A stretch of 64,000 bases of DNA. It comes from Corynebacterium felinum. GTDB lineage: Bacteria; Actinomycetota; Actinomycetes; Mycobacteriales; Mycobacteriaceae. The DNA lies in NCBI RefSeq assembly GCF_030408755.1, contig NZ_CP047209.1, positions 992,001 to 1,056,000 of the forward strand. Reading direction: 5' to 3'. Below are positions 25,487-34,133 of the stretch, in pieces. A program made the position numbers and the translations under genes. The notes beneath the pieces were generated by a model, which saw only the letters and a program-made list of their open reading frames with translations, was not told the DNA's origin and did not search any database. How positions within the stretch are numbered: position 1 is the first letter of the stretch; each line of letters starts with the position of its first letter.

Positions 25487-26306
25487 GCCGATCCCGCGTC
25501 AGGGTATTAGTTGGCGCAAGGTGGTGTTGGAGGGGCAGGTTCCTGCGGTGGGGGAGTATGTGGCTGCTGCCGCTGGGGATAGCCCCTTTGCGCCTTTAGA
25601 ACCGTTGGCTAATGGTGTGGCGCTGCCGGGTCGGATTCCTGCGTGGTGGTGGCCTGGGGTACCGCAGGAGCAAGAGATTCCGTTTTCCCACCGGGTGTTG
25701 TTTCGCCATGAGCATTTTTTGGTGGCATTTAAGCCCCATTTTCTTCCGACGACGTCGAATGGCCGTCTGGTGGTGAATACTTTGCAGACGAGACTTCGGG
25801 TGCAGGAGGATAATCCGCATGTCACACCGCTGCATCGTTTAGATGTGCTCACTGCCGGTGTGGTGGTGTGTTCTACTAATCCGACAACACGTGGGGTGTA
25901 TCAGCGGTTGTTTCAAACCCCAGGTTTGGTGCGTAAAACGTATCAGGCTGAGCTTTCTCAGCCTTGGTCGGGTCCTGTGGGTGAGGTTGAGCTGCCCATG
26001 ATGAAAAGGGCAGGTGATCCTCAGGTGCGTGTGCATGATGATGGTGTGGTGACTAAGACGTTTGTTGAGCGTTGCTCACCGTATCACTTACGTTTGTCGC
26101 CTGTGACGGGGCATACTCATCAGCTTCGCGTTTTGTGCAATCATTTTGGTTCCCCGATTCGTGGTGATGATACGTATCCGGTTGTGCGGGGTCGTGATTT
26201 GTATGATTTTTCCCAACCTTTGCTTCTTGTGGCAACTACGCTAGAGTTTGATGATCCTTGTGCGCCTCGGTTTTCTGATTCACGGTGCAGCTTCCGTGCA
26301 GAGTAA
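25473..26306 (+). CDS. RluA-family pseudouridine synthase
   Basis: A 277-residue RNA-modifying enzyme. The catalytic aspartate is in HRLDVLTAGVVV (about residues 117-128), and the RluA C-terminal motif TGHTHQLRVLCNHFGSPI (about 211-228) is present. It isomerises uridine in rRNA or tRNA, but the exact target cannot be read. The N-terminal 60 residues are unlike E. coli RluA and lack an S4 domain. The TTG at 25473 lies inside dapC with no clear ribosome-binding site, so the exact start is uncertain. Confidence 0.85.
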   Translation: MVHTRPIPRQGISWRKVVLEGQVPAVGEYVAAAAGDSPFAPLEPLANGVALPGRIPAWWWPGVPQEQEIPFSHRVLFRHEHFLVAFKPHFLPTTSNGRLVVNTLQTRLRVQEDNPHVTPLHRLDVLTAGVVVCSTNPTTRGVYQRLFQTPGLVRKTYQAELSQPWSGPVGEVELPMMKRAGDPQVRVHDDGVVTKTFVERCSPYHLRLSPVTGHTHQLRVLCNHFGSPIRGDDTYPVVRGRDLYDFSQPLLLVATTLEFDDPCAPRFSDSRCSFRAE

Positions 26307-26353
26307 GGTGTACAGGGTTTGATTAATGCATCGCAGGAAGGAACAGCTGTTTC

Positions 26354-26911
26354 GTGAGCGGCACACAGCGCTTTGGGCGCAACATGGTTCAGTTCATCAA
26401 GTTTGGCATGGTGGGCGGTTCTGGCGTTGTTGTCAACCTTCTGGTTTTGTATGTGGCGAAAAAGTTGAGTTGGGCTGCGTGGAAGATTACTGAGCATGAT
26501 GCGTTTTTTAATCTCCTTGGTTCGCAGTTTCACGTCCGCTGGTACCACGTCTTTATGACTCTGGCTTTCTTGGTGGCCAATACGTGGAATTATCAGCTCA
26601 ACCGGATGTGGACTTTCAAGGGAACTCGTATGGGCTGGTTGCGCGGCTTTTTCCCTTTTTTGCTCACGGGCGTGATGGCTTTCGTGGTGAATCTGGTTGT
26701 GCTGACTTTGCTGATGAATCCGAAGTCCCCAATGGGCTTGCCGGAGCATATTTTTGATGATTCTACTGGTTTGAGAACGAAGTTCTATTGGGCTTCCGTG
26801 GTGGCGATTTTCGTGTCGATGCCAGTGAATTTCTTCATTAATAAGGTGTGGACTTTCCGCAAACAGCCCAAGACAAAGATTGTGGCGGAGTCTAACATTG
26901 CCTCAGTCTAA
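26354..26911 (+). CDS. GtrA-family membrane protein
   Basis: A 185-residue protein starting at GTG 26354 (AGGAAGGAA about 10 nt upstream) with the GtrA domain. It has four membrane segments, VQFIKFGMVGGSGVVVNLLV near the start and the FxxNKxWTFR motif (FFINKVWTFRKQ) at the end. GtrA proteins take part in moving lipid-linked sugars across the membrane, including arabinogalactan or teichoic-type glycans. An extended loop between helices one and two (KKLSWAAWKITEHDAF) is notable. No operon partner is visible. Confidence 0.88.
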   Translation: MSGTQRFGRNMVQFIKFGMVGGSGVVVNLLVLYVAKKLSWAAWKITEHDAFFNLLGSQFHVRWYHVFMTLAFLVANTWNYQLNRMWTFKGTRMGWLRGFFPFLLTGVMAFVVNLVVLTLLMNPKSPMGLPEHIFDDSTGLRTKFYWASVVAIFVSMPVNFFINKVWTFRKQPKTKIVAESNIASV

Positions 26912-27100
26912 AACTCAGTGAACACCAACACGGAACCGGCAGAGGTTTTCCGACGGGGAAAGTTCGTGTGGAGCGTCTCATTTGACGCGAAAGCATTAGA
27001 CAACCTTGCGCACAATATCACGTTCACGCTCACAAGCTCGCTGGGGATTCTTAAATTTTCCTGCTTGTGCTGCTTCTGTATTGCAACATGAGTACTCTTA

Positions 27101-27412
27101 TCAGTGTTCTAAGCTTTGACCTTGGTATGCAGAGACTGCTAATGCAATCCCCCAAATCCGCAGTGTCATAAAGCTGACAGCGCCTTCCTCCCACCGGCAT
27201 GTCACGTGTCTACCCAACGTCGCTAGATACCGCTGTAGGGCATTGGTCTTTGGTAGATTCTTCTCATAGGTGGTGCCCTCGCGCCGTCCCCTGTTGATTT
27301 GTAGAACTCTACCCTTTATGGTTGGAGGTGAAGTGGCGGCGTTGAGAAACACGTACCGCGCTAATTCCGGTGGCTGGTTTACCTTAGGTAGATCGGCCAC
27401 TGAGTATTTCAA
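27101..27412 (-). pseudogene. Possible degenerate gene fragment
   Basis: A 103-residue open frame reading minus, with codon-like composition at its C-terminal half (IALAVSAYQGQSLEH after GRHVTCRWEEGAVSF). The ending vaguely recalls the QGxT motif of Pif1-type helicases, but no Walker motifs are in reach. There is no ribosome-binding site at the first ATG. I offer it only as a possible remnant. Confidence 0.2.
27378..27390. promoter_or_regulatory. TTTACCTTAGGTA palindrome, copy 1
   Basis: This is an interrupted palindrome (arms TACCT/AGGTA around T), repeated as a longer perfect version at 30580-30594. Both sit in non-coding DNA of the same island. The bound factor is unknown. Confidence 0.3.
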
Positions 27413-27887
27413 GGGATGTCAATGAGGTTCTCACTAGGTCAATGAGCACCCTCATGAGTGCGTAGCGTGCTGCAAAAACTGTTTCATGTCCGTGTGTGGG
27501 GTGGCAAACGGCGGCATGGAGACTTTCTGATAATCAAGTAAGTTTTGAAAAATATGTCTAAAGCCTTGCGGGCACAACACTGGTGGGGTTATTCTGTACT
27601 TCTGGGTTTCTTTGAAGGCTCATTTTTTTGACTAGGTTCTCGTTACTTCATTTTGTGATATGACCCCACGGGGGCCGATTTCCTTAAAGGAACCCTTCCT
27701 TAATTTTGATGGGCCTTTTCTCGAACGCAGAGGCAGCGTTTTCGCTTGTCCACGCACCTATAGAAGGTGTTGCCGCGCATAGTGTGCGGTTGCGTTTTCG
27801 ATGAAAAGGCCCATTTTTCATGCCCTGAAAATGCTTATGCTTTCATCGGTGCGTTCATTATTCAAGTAGTCGGTGAGGAGGATTTTT

Positions 27888-29942
27888 GTGAGCACGGTAG
27901 CTATGCTGCGTCAAGGGTTTATTGCGTCAGGGGGTGCAGGGGAGCAACGGTGCAGTCTTGCTGAGGCTGTGACTTGTGCCTGTGAGTTGATGAATCTCGG
28001 TTTTCTCGCTGATCCCACCGATTTGCTGCGCTTTGATGTACTAGAGCTGAATACCTTGATTTATAATGCGGCGATTGTTGTGGGCGCTGATCGTGCGTGG
28101 ATTCCCATGTATCCGGGTTTCCCCAAGCAGGTTATCGAAACTTCCTCGGCGCAGCTGCTGTTTGACCAGTTGGTGCATTACATCACTAGTGGTGCGCTGT
28201 TGCCGGCGTTGCGCGGTGAGTTTGAGCGCACCCCGAATGCCACGTTTGCTGATCTTAAGCCACTGCGGTTGCTGAAGCCTTCGGTTGCTGATTTAGCGGG
28301 GTTGTGGGGTCAGGCTGTGGGCTTGAGTGAGCAGGATGCGGAGTTTGCTGTTGATCTTGCGTTGTGGCTGGAGGAGGATTCGCTTGTTGCTTTTGAGATG
28401 ACCGATTTTTCCTCAAGTGAAAACTTTGGACTAGCCTGCGAGACGTTGACGAGCATCGGTGTTCAAGGTGTTTTTGATGTGGGTGTGACAAAGGTTCGCA
28501 ATGCTGATGATTTGTTGCGGCTGATTGTTGGCTGCTTCGGTTCTGGTGCTCGTCTGTTGCAGGATGTGCGCCTGCGGTCTGTGCCGCAGGCGAAGCGGCG
28601 GGTAATCCTCGATGCGTTGGCGCGGCGTGAGCGGCAGTTTGATCTGGACTTGCTGTTTCGGCGTCGCAAAGTGTGGCGGAAAGTGATGCGTGTGCTGCAC
28701 CCGTATGCGCAGCCGAATGCGCCGCGCACACAGCTCGATATTATTCACGAGAATGTGAAATTTCGCACCACCAATGCGCTCGTTGAGCAGGCGCTTGTCG
28801 ACGGCGATATCATCACCGCGTGCACATTACTGTCGAAGCAACCCGGAAATTTGATTCGACGACTCGATCACCTCATGCGCCTTGCTGGGGCGCGGCGCAC
28901 GCTGGGCTGGCAGGACAATGTTGCTGCATTGGACGCTGCGCTGAAGCAGGCGGCGCCGAAAGTGCGGTTGAGCACCCTGATTTCTGTGCTGAACCACCTG
29001 CGCACGCGGGAGGACACCTTCAAAGTAGTCAAAATCCCAGGTAAGGGTAATGTGCTGCAGAAAGTCGACGCGACCAAAGTTCTTCCCATGGTGCTTGCGA
29101 AGGTGAATCTTCGGATTCAGGAAGCAATTACCGCGCGCCTTGCGCTGGTTAGCGCACCGGAAGCAGCGGTGGCCTGCAAGTCGAATGTGCCGGTGGAACT
29201 GGTTAAACGTGACACGTCAACTGGGCTTTCAGTGATCAAGCGTGGCGAGAGAATCGCGCTGTGGGATGATGTGGACAATGAACGTGCAGATGAGAACTCA
29301 GGGAACATCCGCATGTTTATACATTGGTATGGCGGTGATGTGGATTTGGGCGTGGTGCTTGCGGATGCCACGTTGAAGAACCGCATTGGCTTTGTCGACT
29401 ACACCAACCATTCGGAGAAACGTTTCCGGAATGCGATCGTTCACTCAGGCGACATTGTCAATGCCCCCAACGGTGGCTGCGAGTTCATCGATATCGATGT
29501 GAAAGTGCTGCGCAAGCGGTTCCCTCATGCCCGCTATGCGATTTGCTCGGTGATTTCTTTCGGCGCGGGACTGTTGAGCAAGGTGGATAGTTTCGCTGGT
29601 GCAATGGTGCGTGGCTCCGGCATGGAAGGGAAATTGTTTGAGCCTCGCAGCGTGATCACTGCGGCAACACCGACGGTTCCTTCCACCAGTGCGATCCCAT
29701 TTGTGGTTGACCTAGACACGTTTGAGTTGGTGTGGCTGGATTCTTCCCTAGGTACCCGTCGTGGTGGGTACAGCGCAGGACGTTCGGTTGCGCTTGATCT
29801 TGTCAGGGCGGAGATGAGTGTTCTATCGAAGAAAGTCACCGAAGGTGAGTTGCTTTCCTGGTGGGCGAAAGCCCATGGGGTGGCAACCACTGATGAGCCG
29901 GTTGACGACTTACAGATTGCTGCTCTTTTGGCGGGTTGTTAG
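27888..29942 (+). CDS. TerD-related protein (SCO0854/MXAN_6230-like)
   Basis: A 684-residue protein, starting at GTG 27888 (GAGGAGG six bases upstream). About 440 N-terminal residues are rich in Leu/Ala helices with no recognised domain. From about 475 onward there is a TerD-like calcium-binding fold: MFIHWYGGDVDLGVVLADA, then IGFVDYTNHSEKRFRNAIVHSGDI, NAPNGGCEFIDIDVKVL and SVISFGAGLLSK. This layout matches the large TerD-related family of actinomycetes and myxobacteria, which is linked to stress or tellurite resistance in general terms but has no proven function here. I saw no RING-type cysteine cluster. The gene stands alone, between non-coding stretches and without ter-operon partners. Confidence 0.65.
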   Translation: MSTVAMLRQGFIASGGAGEQRCSLAEAVTCACELMNLGFLADPTDLLRFDVLELNTLIYNAAIVVGADRAWIPMYPGFPKQVIETSSAQLLFDQLVHYITSGALLPALRGEFERTPNATFADLKPLRLLKPSVADLAGLWGQAVGLSEQDAEFAVDLALWLEEDSLVAFEMTDFSSSENFGLACETLTSIGVQGVFDVGVTKVRNADDLLRLIVGCFGSGARLLQDVRLRSVPQAKRRVILDALARRERQFDLDLLFRRRKVWRKVMRVLHPYAQPNAPRTQLDIIHENVKFRTTNALVEQALVDGDIITACTLLSKQPGNLIRRLDHLMRLAGARRTLGWQDNVAALDAALKQAAPKVRLSTLISVLNHLRTREDTFKVVKIPGKGNVLQKVDATKVLPMVLAKVNLRIQEAITARLALVSAPEAAVACKSNVPVELVKRDTSTGLSVIKRGERIALWDDVDNERADENSGNIRMFIHWYGGDVDLGVVLADATLKNRIGFVDYTNHSEKRFRNAIVHSGDIVNAPNGGCEFIDIDVKVLRKRFPHARYAICSVISFGAGLLSKVDSFAGAMVRGSGMEGKLFEPRSVITAATPTVPSTSAIPFVVDLDTFELVWLDSSLGTRRGGYSAGRSVALDLVRAEMSVLSKKVTEGELLSWWAKAHGVATTDEPVDDLQIAALLAGC

Positions 29943-29948
29943 AGGTGA

Positions 29949-29987
29949 AAGCGGGTATTGTTGGTGAAAAACCGGCGATACCCGCTT
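29949..29987. terminator. Bidirectional terminator after the TerD-like gene
   Basis: A ten-base stem AAGCGGGTAT/ATACCCGCTT has an imperfect inner extension (TGTTGGT against ACCGGCG). It sits between convergent stop codons at 29942 and 29993. Confidence 0.6.
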
Positions 29988-29992
29988 GTGCT

Positions 29993-30412
29993 TTACGGCA
30001 GCTTAATGATGTTGCGCAGCGCCGGAACGAATGCGAAAACAGCCACGAGCGCCCCAATGATTGCGCCTGCTAGGCCAGAAACAGCGGCGATGATGCCGCT
30101 GATAGCGTTGCTTTTCTCCGCAGGAGCAGGTTTCTTGCACTCCTCAAGAGCCGCGATTATTGTGGTTTCCTCAAGATTAGGAGAGCGATTTTCCTTTTCG
30201 AATCTTTTATAACGCGCCAGCATTTTGTCAACGCCTTCAGGAGTTAGATAAGTGGAGTATCCAAGTTTCCCTTCGGTTTCAGGGGCCGTTACGTTGATGC
30301 GGCAGTCTTGTCCGATTCGCTCCACCGTTGTGGAGATCGTTGCCGAGGCAGGTACAGCACTTAAGCTAAAAACCATGAGGGCTGTGAGGGAAGAAATAAG
30401 TGTTTTCTTCAT
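29993..30412 (-). CDS. Small secreted or membrane-anchored hypothetical protein
   Basis: A 139-residue protein with a signal peptide (MKKTLISSLTALMVFSLSAV...ASA, about residue 24), a short hydrophilic domain with two cysteines (QDCRINV and ECKKP), and a C-terminal hydrophobic helix from about residue 103 (IIAAVSGLAGAIIGALVAVF). Topology suggests an extracytoplasmic domain tethered by the helix. No family recognised. It is convergent with the TerD-like gene. Confidence 0.6.
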   Translation of the reverse strand: MKKTLISSLTALMVFSLSAVPASATISTTVERIGQDCRINVTAPETEGKLGYSTYLTPEGVDKMLARYKRFEKENRSPNLEETTIIAALEECKKPAPAEKSNAISGIIAAVSGLAGAIIGALVAVFAFVPALRNIIKLP

Positions 30413-30579
30413 ACATGCTCCTAAAAAGGGAAATAGACCATGAGAAAGTACTGAGGCACAAACGAAAGTAATGCCCGGTTAAGGTGCGAAGGCATGCTGG
30501 TTCTTGTTCCTCTAAGGCTGCTTATTGCGTGATCAAAGGGCAGTGGGGATCGTGCCTATAGTCCGCAAAGTAGCTGAAA

Positions 30580-30594
30580 TTTACCTTAGGTAAA
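30580..30594. promoter_or_regulatory. Perfect palindrome TTTACCT-T-AGGTAAA
   Basis: A 15-bp perfect odd palindrome about 170 bp upstream of the small secreted protein gene (minus strand). A shorter version occurs at 27378-27390. Two copies in one island suggest a protein-binding site, but no known corynebacterial regulator consensus fits exactly. Confidence 0.35.
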
Positions 30595-30834
30595 ATAGCA
30601 AAGTCTTATGTATTTGGGTGGTGCTGATGGGGGTGATTGTCAGAAGTGATAAGGGCTACGCAGAAGGTGTGCGAAAGGTGTGCTGTGGCAATCTGCGTGC
30701 TTTCAGGTGGGGGAGTGAGGGTGAAAAATTTTAAGCTCCACCGTGAAATTTTTTTTACATAGGGTCAAGGGGGTCTAATTGCCTGCCGGGATGAATGTCA
30801 CCCGCTTTGGGGATTGAACGCATCTAAGGGGAGT

Positions 30835-30890
30835 TCGACCTTTTCTGTTTCTTTGGCTGAATGTGCGGGGTGTGGGTAGCTTAAGGTCGA
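30835..30890. repeat. 56-bp inverted-end element, copy A
   Basis: Ends TCGACCTT...AAGGTCGA, with 40 bp between, holding a central GGGGT at positions 33-37 of the element. Same length as the other three copies, which makes chance unlikely. Confidence 0.6.
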
Positions 30891-30961
30891 GTTGTGGCAA
30901 GGCTGCCTGGATTTTCAAGTCTGGGCTGGGGGCTACCACACGGAAAATGGTGTGTTGGTTA

Positions 30962-30989
30962 AGGCATATCGCCCTTAGGCGATGTGCCT
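30962..30989. other. Hairpin next to the second dispersed repeat
   Basis: A 12-bp stem AGGCATATCGCC/GGCGATGTGCCT (one G-T pair) with a CTTA loop. On the minus strand it lies 13 bases beyond the end of the inverted repeat copy at 31003, so it could end a minus-strand small RNA. There is no T-run. Confidence 0.5.
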
Positions 30990-31002
30990 ATAAATGTGTA
31001 TG

Positions 31003-31104
31003 GATTGATTCAAAATTAATAGTTAGAGTTTCAGCGCATGGGCTAAAAATTGACCTGCGGTTTTGTGTGTAGCACTTGCTCTATCTCTAACTGATAATTT
31101 CCAT
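31003..31104 (-). repeat. Dispersed intergenic repeat, copy 2 (inverted)
   Basis: The reverse complement aligns to 1741-1841 at roughly 80 percent, with the same three identical blocks. It is non-coding in both places. On the minus strand it is followed by the hairpin at 30989-30962. Confidence 0.7.
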
Positions 31105-31293
31105 AGAATGTCACGGTGGGGTACGGCAACCGATTGGGGTGGCTAATTCTCATCACACCGCCAAGAGCTGCGCCTAGTGCTGTTGAAGATAATGTATTTC
31201 AATTCGGTTGCCTATACCTCGTTTGTGCAAAAGTCAGCAGATACAAGGGAGCAACACAATTTTCGTTTGTTCGCTACCGCAGCGGTTGAATAC

Positions 31294-31349
31294 TCGACCT
31301 TTGTCTGTGGCATCGAGTGAAAACGGCGTGTGGGAGAAGAAAAGGTCGA
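31294..31349. repeat. 56-bp inverted-end element, copy B
   Basis: Ends TCGACCTT...AAGGTCGA; length exactly 56 bp. The bases after the right end (GTTGTG) match those after copy A. Confidence 0.6.
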
Positions 31350-31376
31350 GTTGTGCTCAGAGGTGTCGCAAGCACA

Positions 31377-31405
31377 AAGGCCTCGTGCGCAATGCACGAG
31401 GCCTT
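31377..31405 (-). terminator. Terminator of dapD
   Basis: A 12-bp perfect stem AAGGCCTCGTGC/GCACGAGGCCTT with a five-base loop lies 14 bp past the dapD stop on the minus strand. Confidence 0.75.
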
Positions 31406-31419
31406 GGGAAGAAGAATTA

Positions 31420-32391
31420 TTAGTTAGCGTGAAGTGCGGAGTTTAGCTCCACAGCCTCAGACTTCCAGGAGGTTGCTTCCACAGCGCCGGTGATGGAATT
31501 GCGACGGAACAAAATGTTATTCGCCCCCGAAAGCTCCACAGCTTTGATGCTCGCGCCATCCTCAACTGCCAGTGCCGCAGCCACTGCGCCGCGAACCACA
31601 AGCTTCGAACCAGCGGTTACATACAGGCCGGCCTCGACCACGCAGTCGTCGCCAAGCGAAATGCCCACACCGGCATTCGCACCCAACAAACAACGCTGAC
31701 CAATCGAAATAACCTGCTTGCCGCCACCCGAAAGGGTACCCATGATCGATGCGCCGCCACCAATATCAGAGCCATCAGCAACAACAACACCCGCCGAAAT
31801 ACGGCCCTCAACCATGGAAGAACCCAAGGTGCCCGCATTAAAGTTCACAAAACCCTCATGCATCACAGTGGTGCCCTCAGCCAGGTGTGCGCCCAAACGC
31901 ACACGATCAGCATCACCAATGCGCACACCTGTCGGCAGCACATAATCAACCATGCGGGGGAACTTATCCACCGAGTACACAGTCACAGGGCCACGCGCCT
32001 GCAACTTTGCGCGAGTCAACTCAAAACCAGCAGGAAGACACGGGCCGAAATTCGTCCACACCACATTGGCCAACAAACCAAACACGCCATCAAGATTCAC
32101 ACCATGAGGTTTGACAATCCGGTGCGAAAGCAAATGCAAACGCAAATACGCGTCATAAGCATCTACAGGAGCATCATCCACCGAAGCGATGCTGGTGGTG
32201 ATCACAACACGAGAAGTCTCACGGGCCTCATCAGTGCCCACAAGCGCAGCGAACTCCGCAGGTGCCTCATCAATAATGGAAGTACCAGCAGAAACAGGCT
32301 GCTCATTCGCAGTAATCGAAGGGAACCAGGCATCTAAAACAGTTCCATTGGCATGAATGGTAGCCAGACCAGTAGCAGTAAAAGAAGTCAT
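31420..32391 (-). CDS. dapD: DapD: tetrahydrodipicolinate N-succinyltransferase
   Basis: A 323-residue left-handed beta-helix enzyme of the actinobacterial DapD type. The start at 32391 gives [16 protein letters not shown]. The hexapeptide-repeat core is intact, with the active-site region [15 protein letters not shown], the glycine-rich loop [14 protein letters not shown] and the succinyl-CoA-binding segment [16 protein letters not shown]. It converts tetrahydrodipicolinate with succinyl-CoA in the diaminopimelate/lysine path, upstream of DapC and DapE. Gene order dapD-aroP-paralogue-dapE matches C. glutamicum. Confidence 0.93.
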   Translation of the reverse strand: MTSFTATGLATIHANGTVLDAWFPSITANEQPVSAGTSIIDEAPAEFAALVGTDEARETSRVVITTSIASVDDAPVDAYDAYLRLHLLSHRIVKPHGVNLDGVFGLLANVVWTNFGPCLPAGFELTRAKLQARGPVTVYSVDKFPRMVDYVLPTGVRIGDADRVRLGAHLAEGTTVMHEGFVNFNAGTLGSSMVEGRISAGVVVADGSDIGGGASIMGTLSGGGKQVISIGQRCLLGANAGVGISLGDDCVVEAGLYVTAGSKLVVRGAVAAALAVEDGASIKAVELSGANNILFRRNSITGAVEATSWKSEAVELNSALHAN

Positions 32392-32434
32392 GGTTGGATA
32401 GTTTACTTTCTTTTTCACAATCAGGAACACACAG

Positions 32435-32469
32435 GGGGCATGGCCACCCACACAAAGCAGCCATGCCCC
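32435..32469 (-). terminator. Terminator of aroP
   Basis: Ten-base stem GGGGCATGGC/GCCATGCCCC, loop of 15 bases, between the aroP stop and the dapD start on the minus strand. There is little T-run, so readthrough into dapD is possible. Confidence 0.65.
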
Positions 32470-32485
32470 TTGACCAAAAACTACA

Positions 32486-33862
32486 TTAAGAAACCGTGGA
32501 ATGCTTATTCTTCTTCGTGAGGAAACTCAACCCCACAACCACAACAAACAACACAGCAACCGCATAAATCTGGCCACGCGAGTTGGCGTCGACAAGCATC
32601 AACACCACAAGTGCACCCAACAAAATCAGACACACAACAGCCGACCACGGATGCCCGCCCATACGCACAGACGTAATCTCACCAGTGCGCACCAACTCAG
32701 GATGCAACTTGATCCAGGACGCGGCAATCATCACCCACAACACAATCAAGCAGCCACCCACAGCATTGAGCAAGAAGGTCAGCAGCCCCGGTGGATTCCA
32801 ATACTGCAAACCCACAGACGCGAACGCAAACACCATCGACAACAACACAGCAGCCCTAGGAACCGACTGGCCAGAAATATAAGAAAAGACCTTCGGGGCA
32901 TCGCCACGCTTAGCCAAAGAGAAAATCAGGCGCGACGTGCCATAAATCTGGGCATTAAACGCCGAAAGCAACGCCAGAACAATAATTGCTTCCATAAAAC
33001 CCACCACATACGGAATGTTCGCCATCGCCAAAATAATGGTAAATGGCGACTCCGCAGCACTCGACGCACCCTGAATCGACTCAAAAGGAATCAGTGTAAT
33101 AATCACCAACACCGAACCCAAGTAGAACAGGGAAATACGCCAAATCACCGAACGCACAGCAGTAGCAATCGAGGAGGCCGGATTCTCAGACTCAGCAGCA
33201 GCAATCGTAATAATCTCAATGCCACCAAACGCAAAAGCCACAGCCAACAAACCTGCAGCAATGCCCGAAATGCCATTCGGCATAAACCCATTGCCCACCA
33301 AATTGCGGGTACCCACAAACTCAGTGCCAGGCAGCAAACCAAACACCAAAAGAGCGCCAATAACCAAGAATGCAATAATCACAGCAACCTTGATAAACGC
33401 AAACCAGAACTCAAACTCGCCAAAACCTTTCACATTGGCAAGATTGATCACCGCGAAAATAGTGACGCAAATCAACGCAGGGATCCACGGATCAACCCCA
33501 AACCAGTTCCCCATGATCGCAGCCGCACCAGTCATCTCAGCGCCCATCACCATGGTGAGCATGAACCAGTACAACCAGCCGGAAGTAAAACCAGCCCAGT
33601 GCCCAAACGCCTGCTCCGCATAAACAGAAAAAGCGCCGGAGCTGGGGCGCGCGGCAGCCATCTCACCTAGCATTTGCATGAACAACACCACGATGGCGCC
33701 AGCGAAAATGTAGCCAAAAATCACGGCGGGGCCAGCAGCCTGAATACCCACACCAGTGCCGAGAAAAAGGCCCGCACCAATGGCGGACCCTAAGCCCATC
33801 ATGGTCAGGTGGCGAGTTTTCAACCCCGTTCCCAAACCGGTTTCTTGCGTCTTTGAAGTCAT
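32486..33862 (-). CDS. aroP: AroP-type aromatic amino acid permease
   Basis: A 458-residue APC-superfamily transporter with 12 predicted membrane segments. The N-terminal signature [20 protein letters not shown] (about residues 13-32) has the GXG-type substrate loop, and [14 protein letters not shown] (about 210-223) is typical of AAT-family permeases. The ATG at 33862 has AAGGTG 8 nt upstream. It imports Phe, Tyr and Trp with proton symport in C. glutamicum. Its place among lysine genes is conserved in corynebacteria. Confidence 0.85.
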   Translation of the reverse strand: MTSKTQETGLGTGLKTRHLTMMGLGSAIGAGLFLGTGVGIQAAGPAVIFGYIFAGAIVVLFMQMLGEMAAARPSSGAFSVYAEQAFGHWAGFTSGWLYWFMLTMVMGAEMTGAAAIMGNWFGVDPWIPALICVTIFAVINLANVKGFGEFEFWFAFIKVAVIIAFLVIGALLVFGLLPGTEFVGTRNLVGNGFMPNGISGIAAGLLAVAFAFGGIEIITIAAAESENPASSIATAVRSVIWRISLFYLGSVLVIITLIPFESIQGASSAAESPFTIILAMANIPYVVGFMEAIIVLALLSAFNAQIYGTSRLIFSLAKRGDAPKVFSYISGQSVPRAAVLLSMVFAFASVGLQYWNPPGLLTFLLNAVGGCLIVLWVMIAASWIKLHPELVRTGEITSVRMGGHPWSAVVCLILLGALVVLMLVDANSRGQIYAVAVLFVVVVGLSFLTKKNKHSTVS

Positions 33863-34133
33863 AACTTCACACCTTATCGCTAAGGTGGAAGTTTTCTCAC
33901 ATCGAGTACCCAATAAGTACTAAAAACCCGCAATAAAATTGCGCACATTTGCTGTGTTAGGGCTGTGGACTTCTGCGGTGCTTGCCCACCTTCTAGTGCA
34001 ATGAGCGCATACACCTCCATCACGCCATGGCAGCACTCAAGGAAAGGGGGGAGAAGAAAAACACTCATAGGAGCTTATGACACGATCGCTTTATTCCTGT
34101 GACTGTGTGCAACTTCCCACAAAAACCTGCGGT

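Larger units (their letters stand above)
26912..27887. other. Gene-free region of about 980 bp before the TerD-like gene
   Basis: No convincing start-to-stop gene is seen on either strand, except a minus-strand open frame (27101-27412) that could be a gene fragment. A TTTACCTTAGGTA palindrome occurs at 27378-27390. Composition is less coherent than the flanks, as expected for decayed sequence. Confidence 0.55.
30413..31419. other. Gene-free island of about 1 kb holding repeats
   Basis: I see no gene here. It contains a perfect TTTACCT/AGGTAAA palindrome (30580-30594), two 56-bp elements (30835-30890 and 31294-31349), the second copy of the dispersed repeat (31003-31104, inverted) and a hairpin at 30962-30989. 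The dapD terminator is at 31377-31405. Confidence 0.65.

Noticed and set aside
32501..33670. 389-residue plus-strand frame opposite aroP
   Set aside because: Rich in His, Asn and Arg, as expected of the complement of a membrane protein; no start signal.
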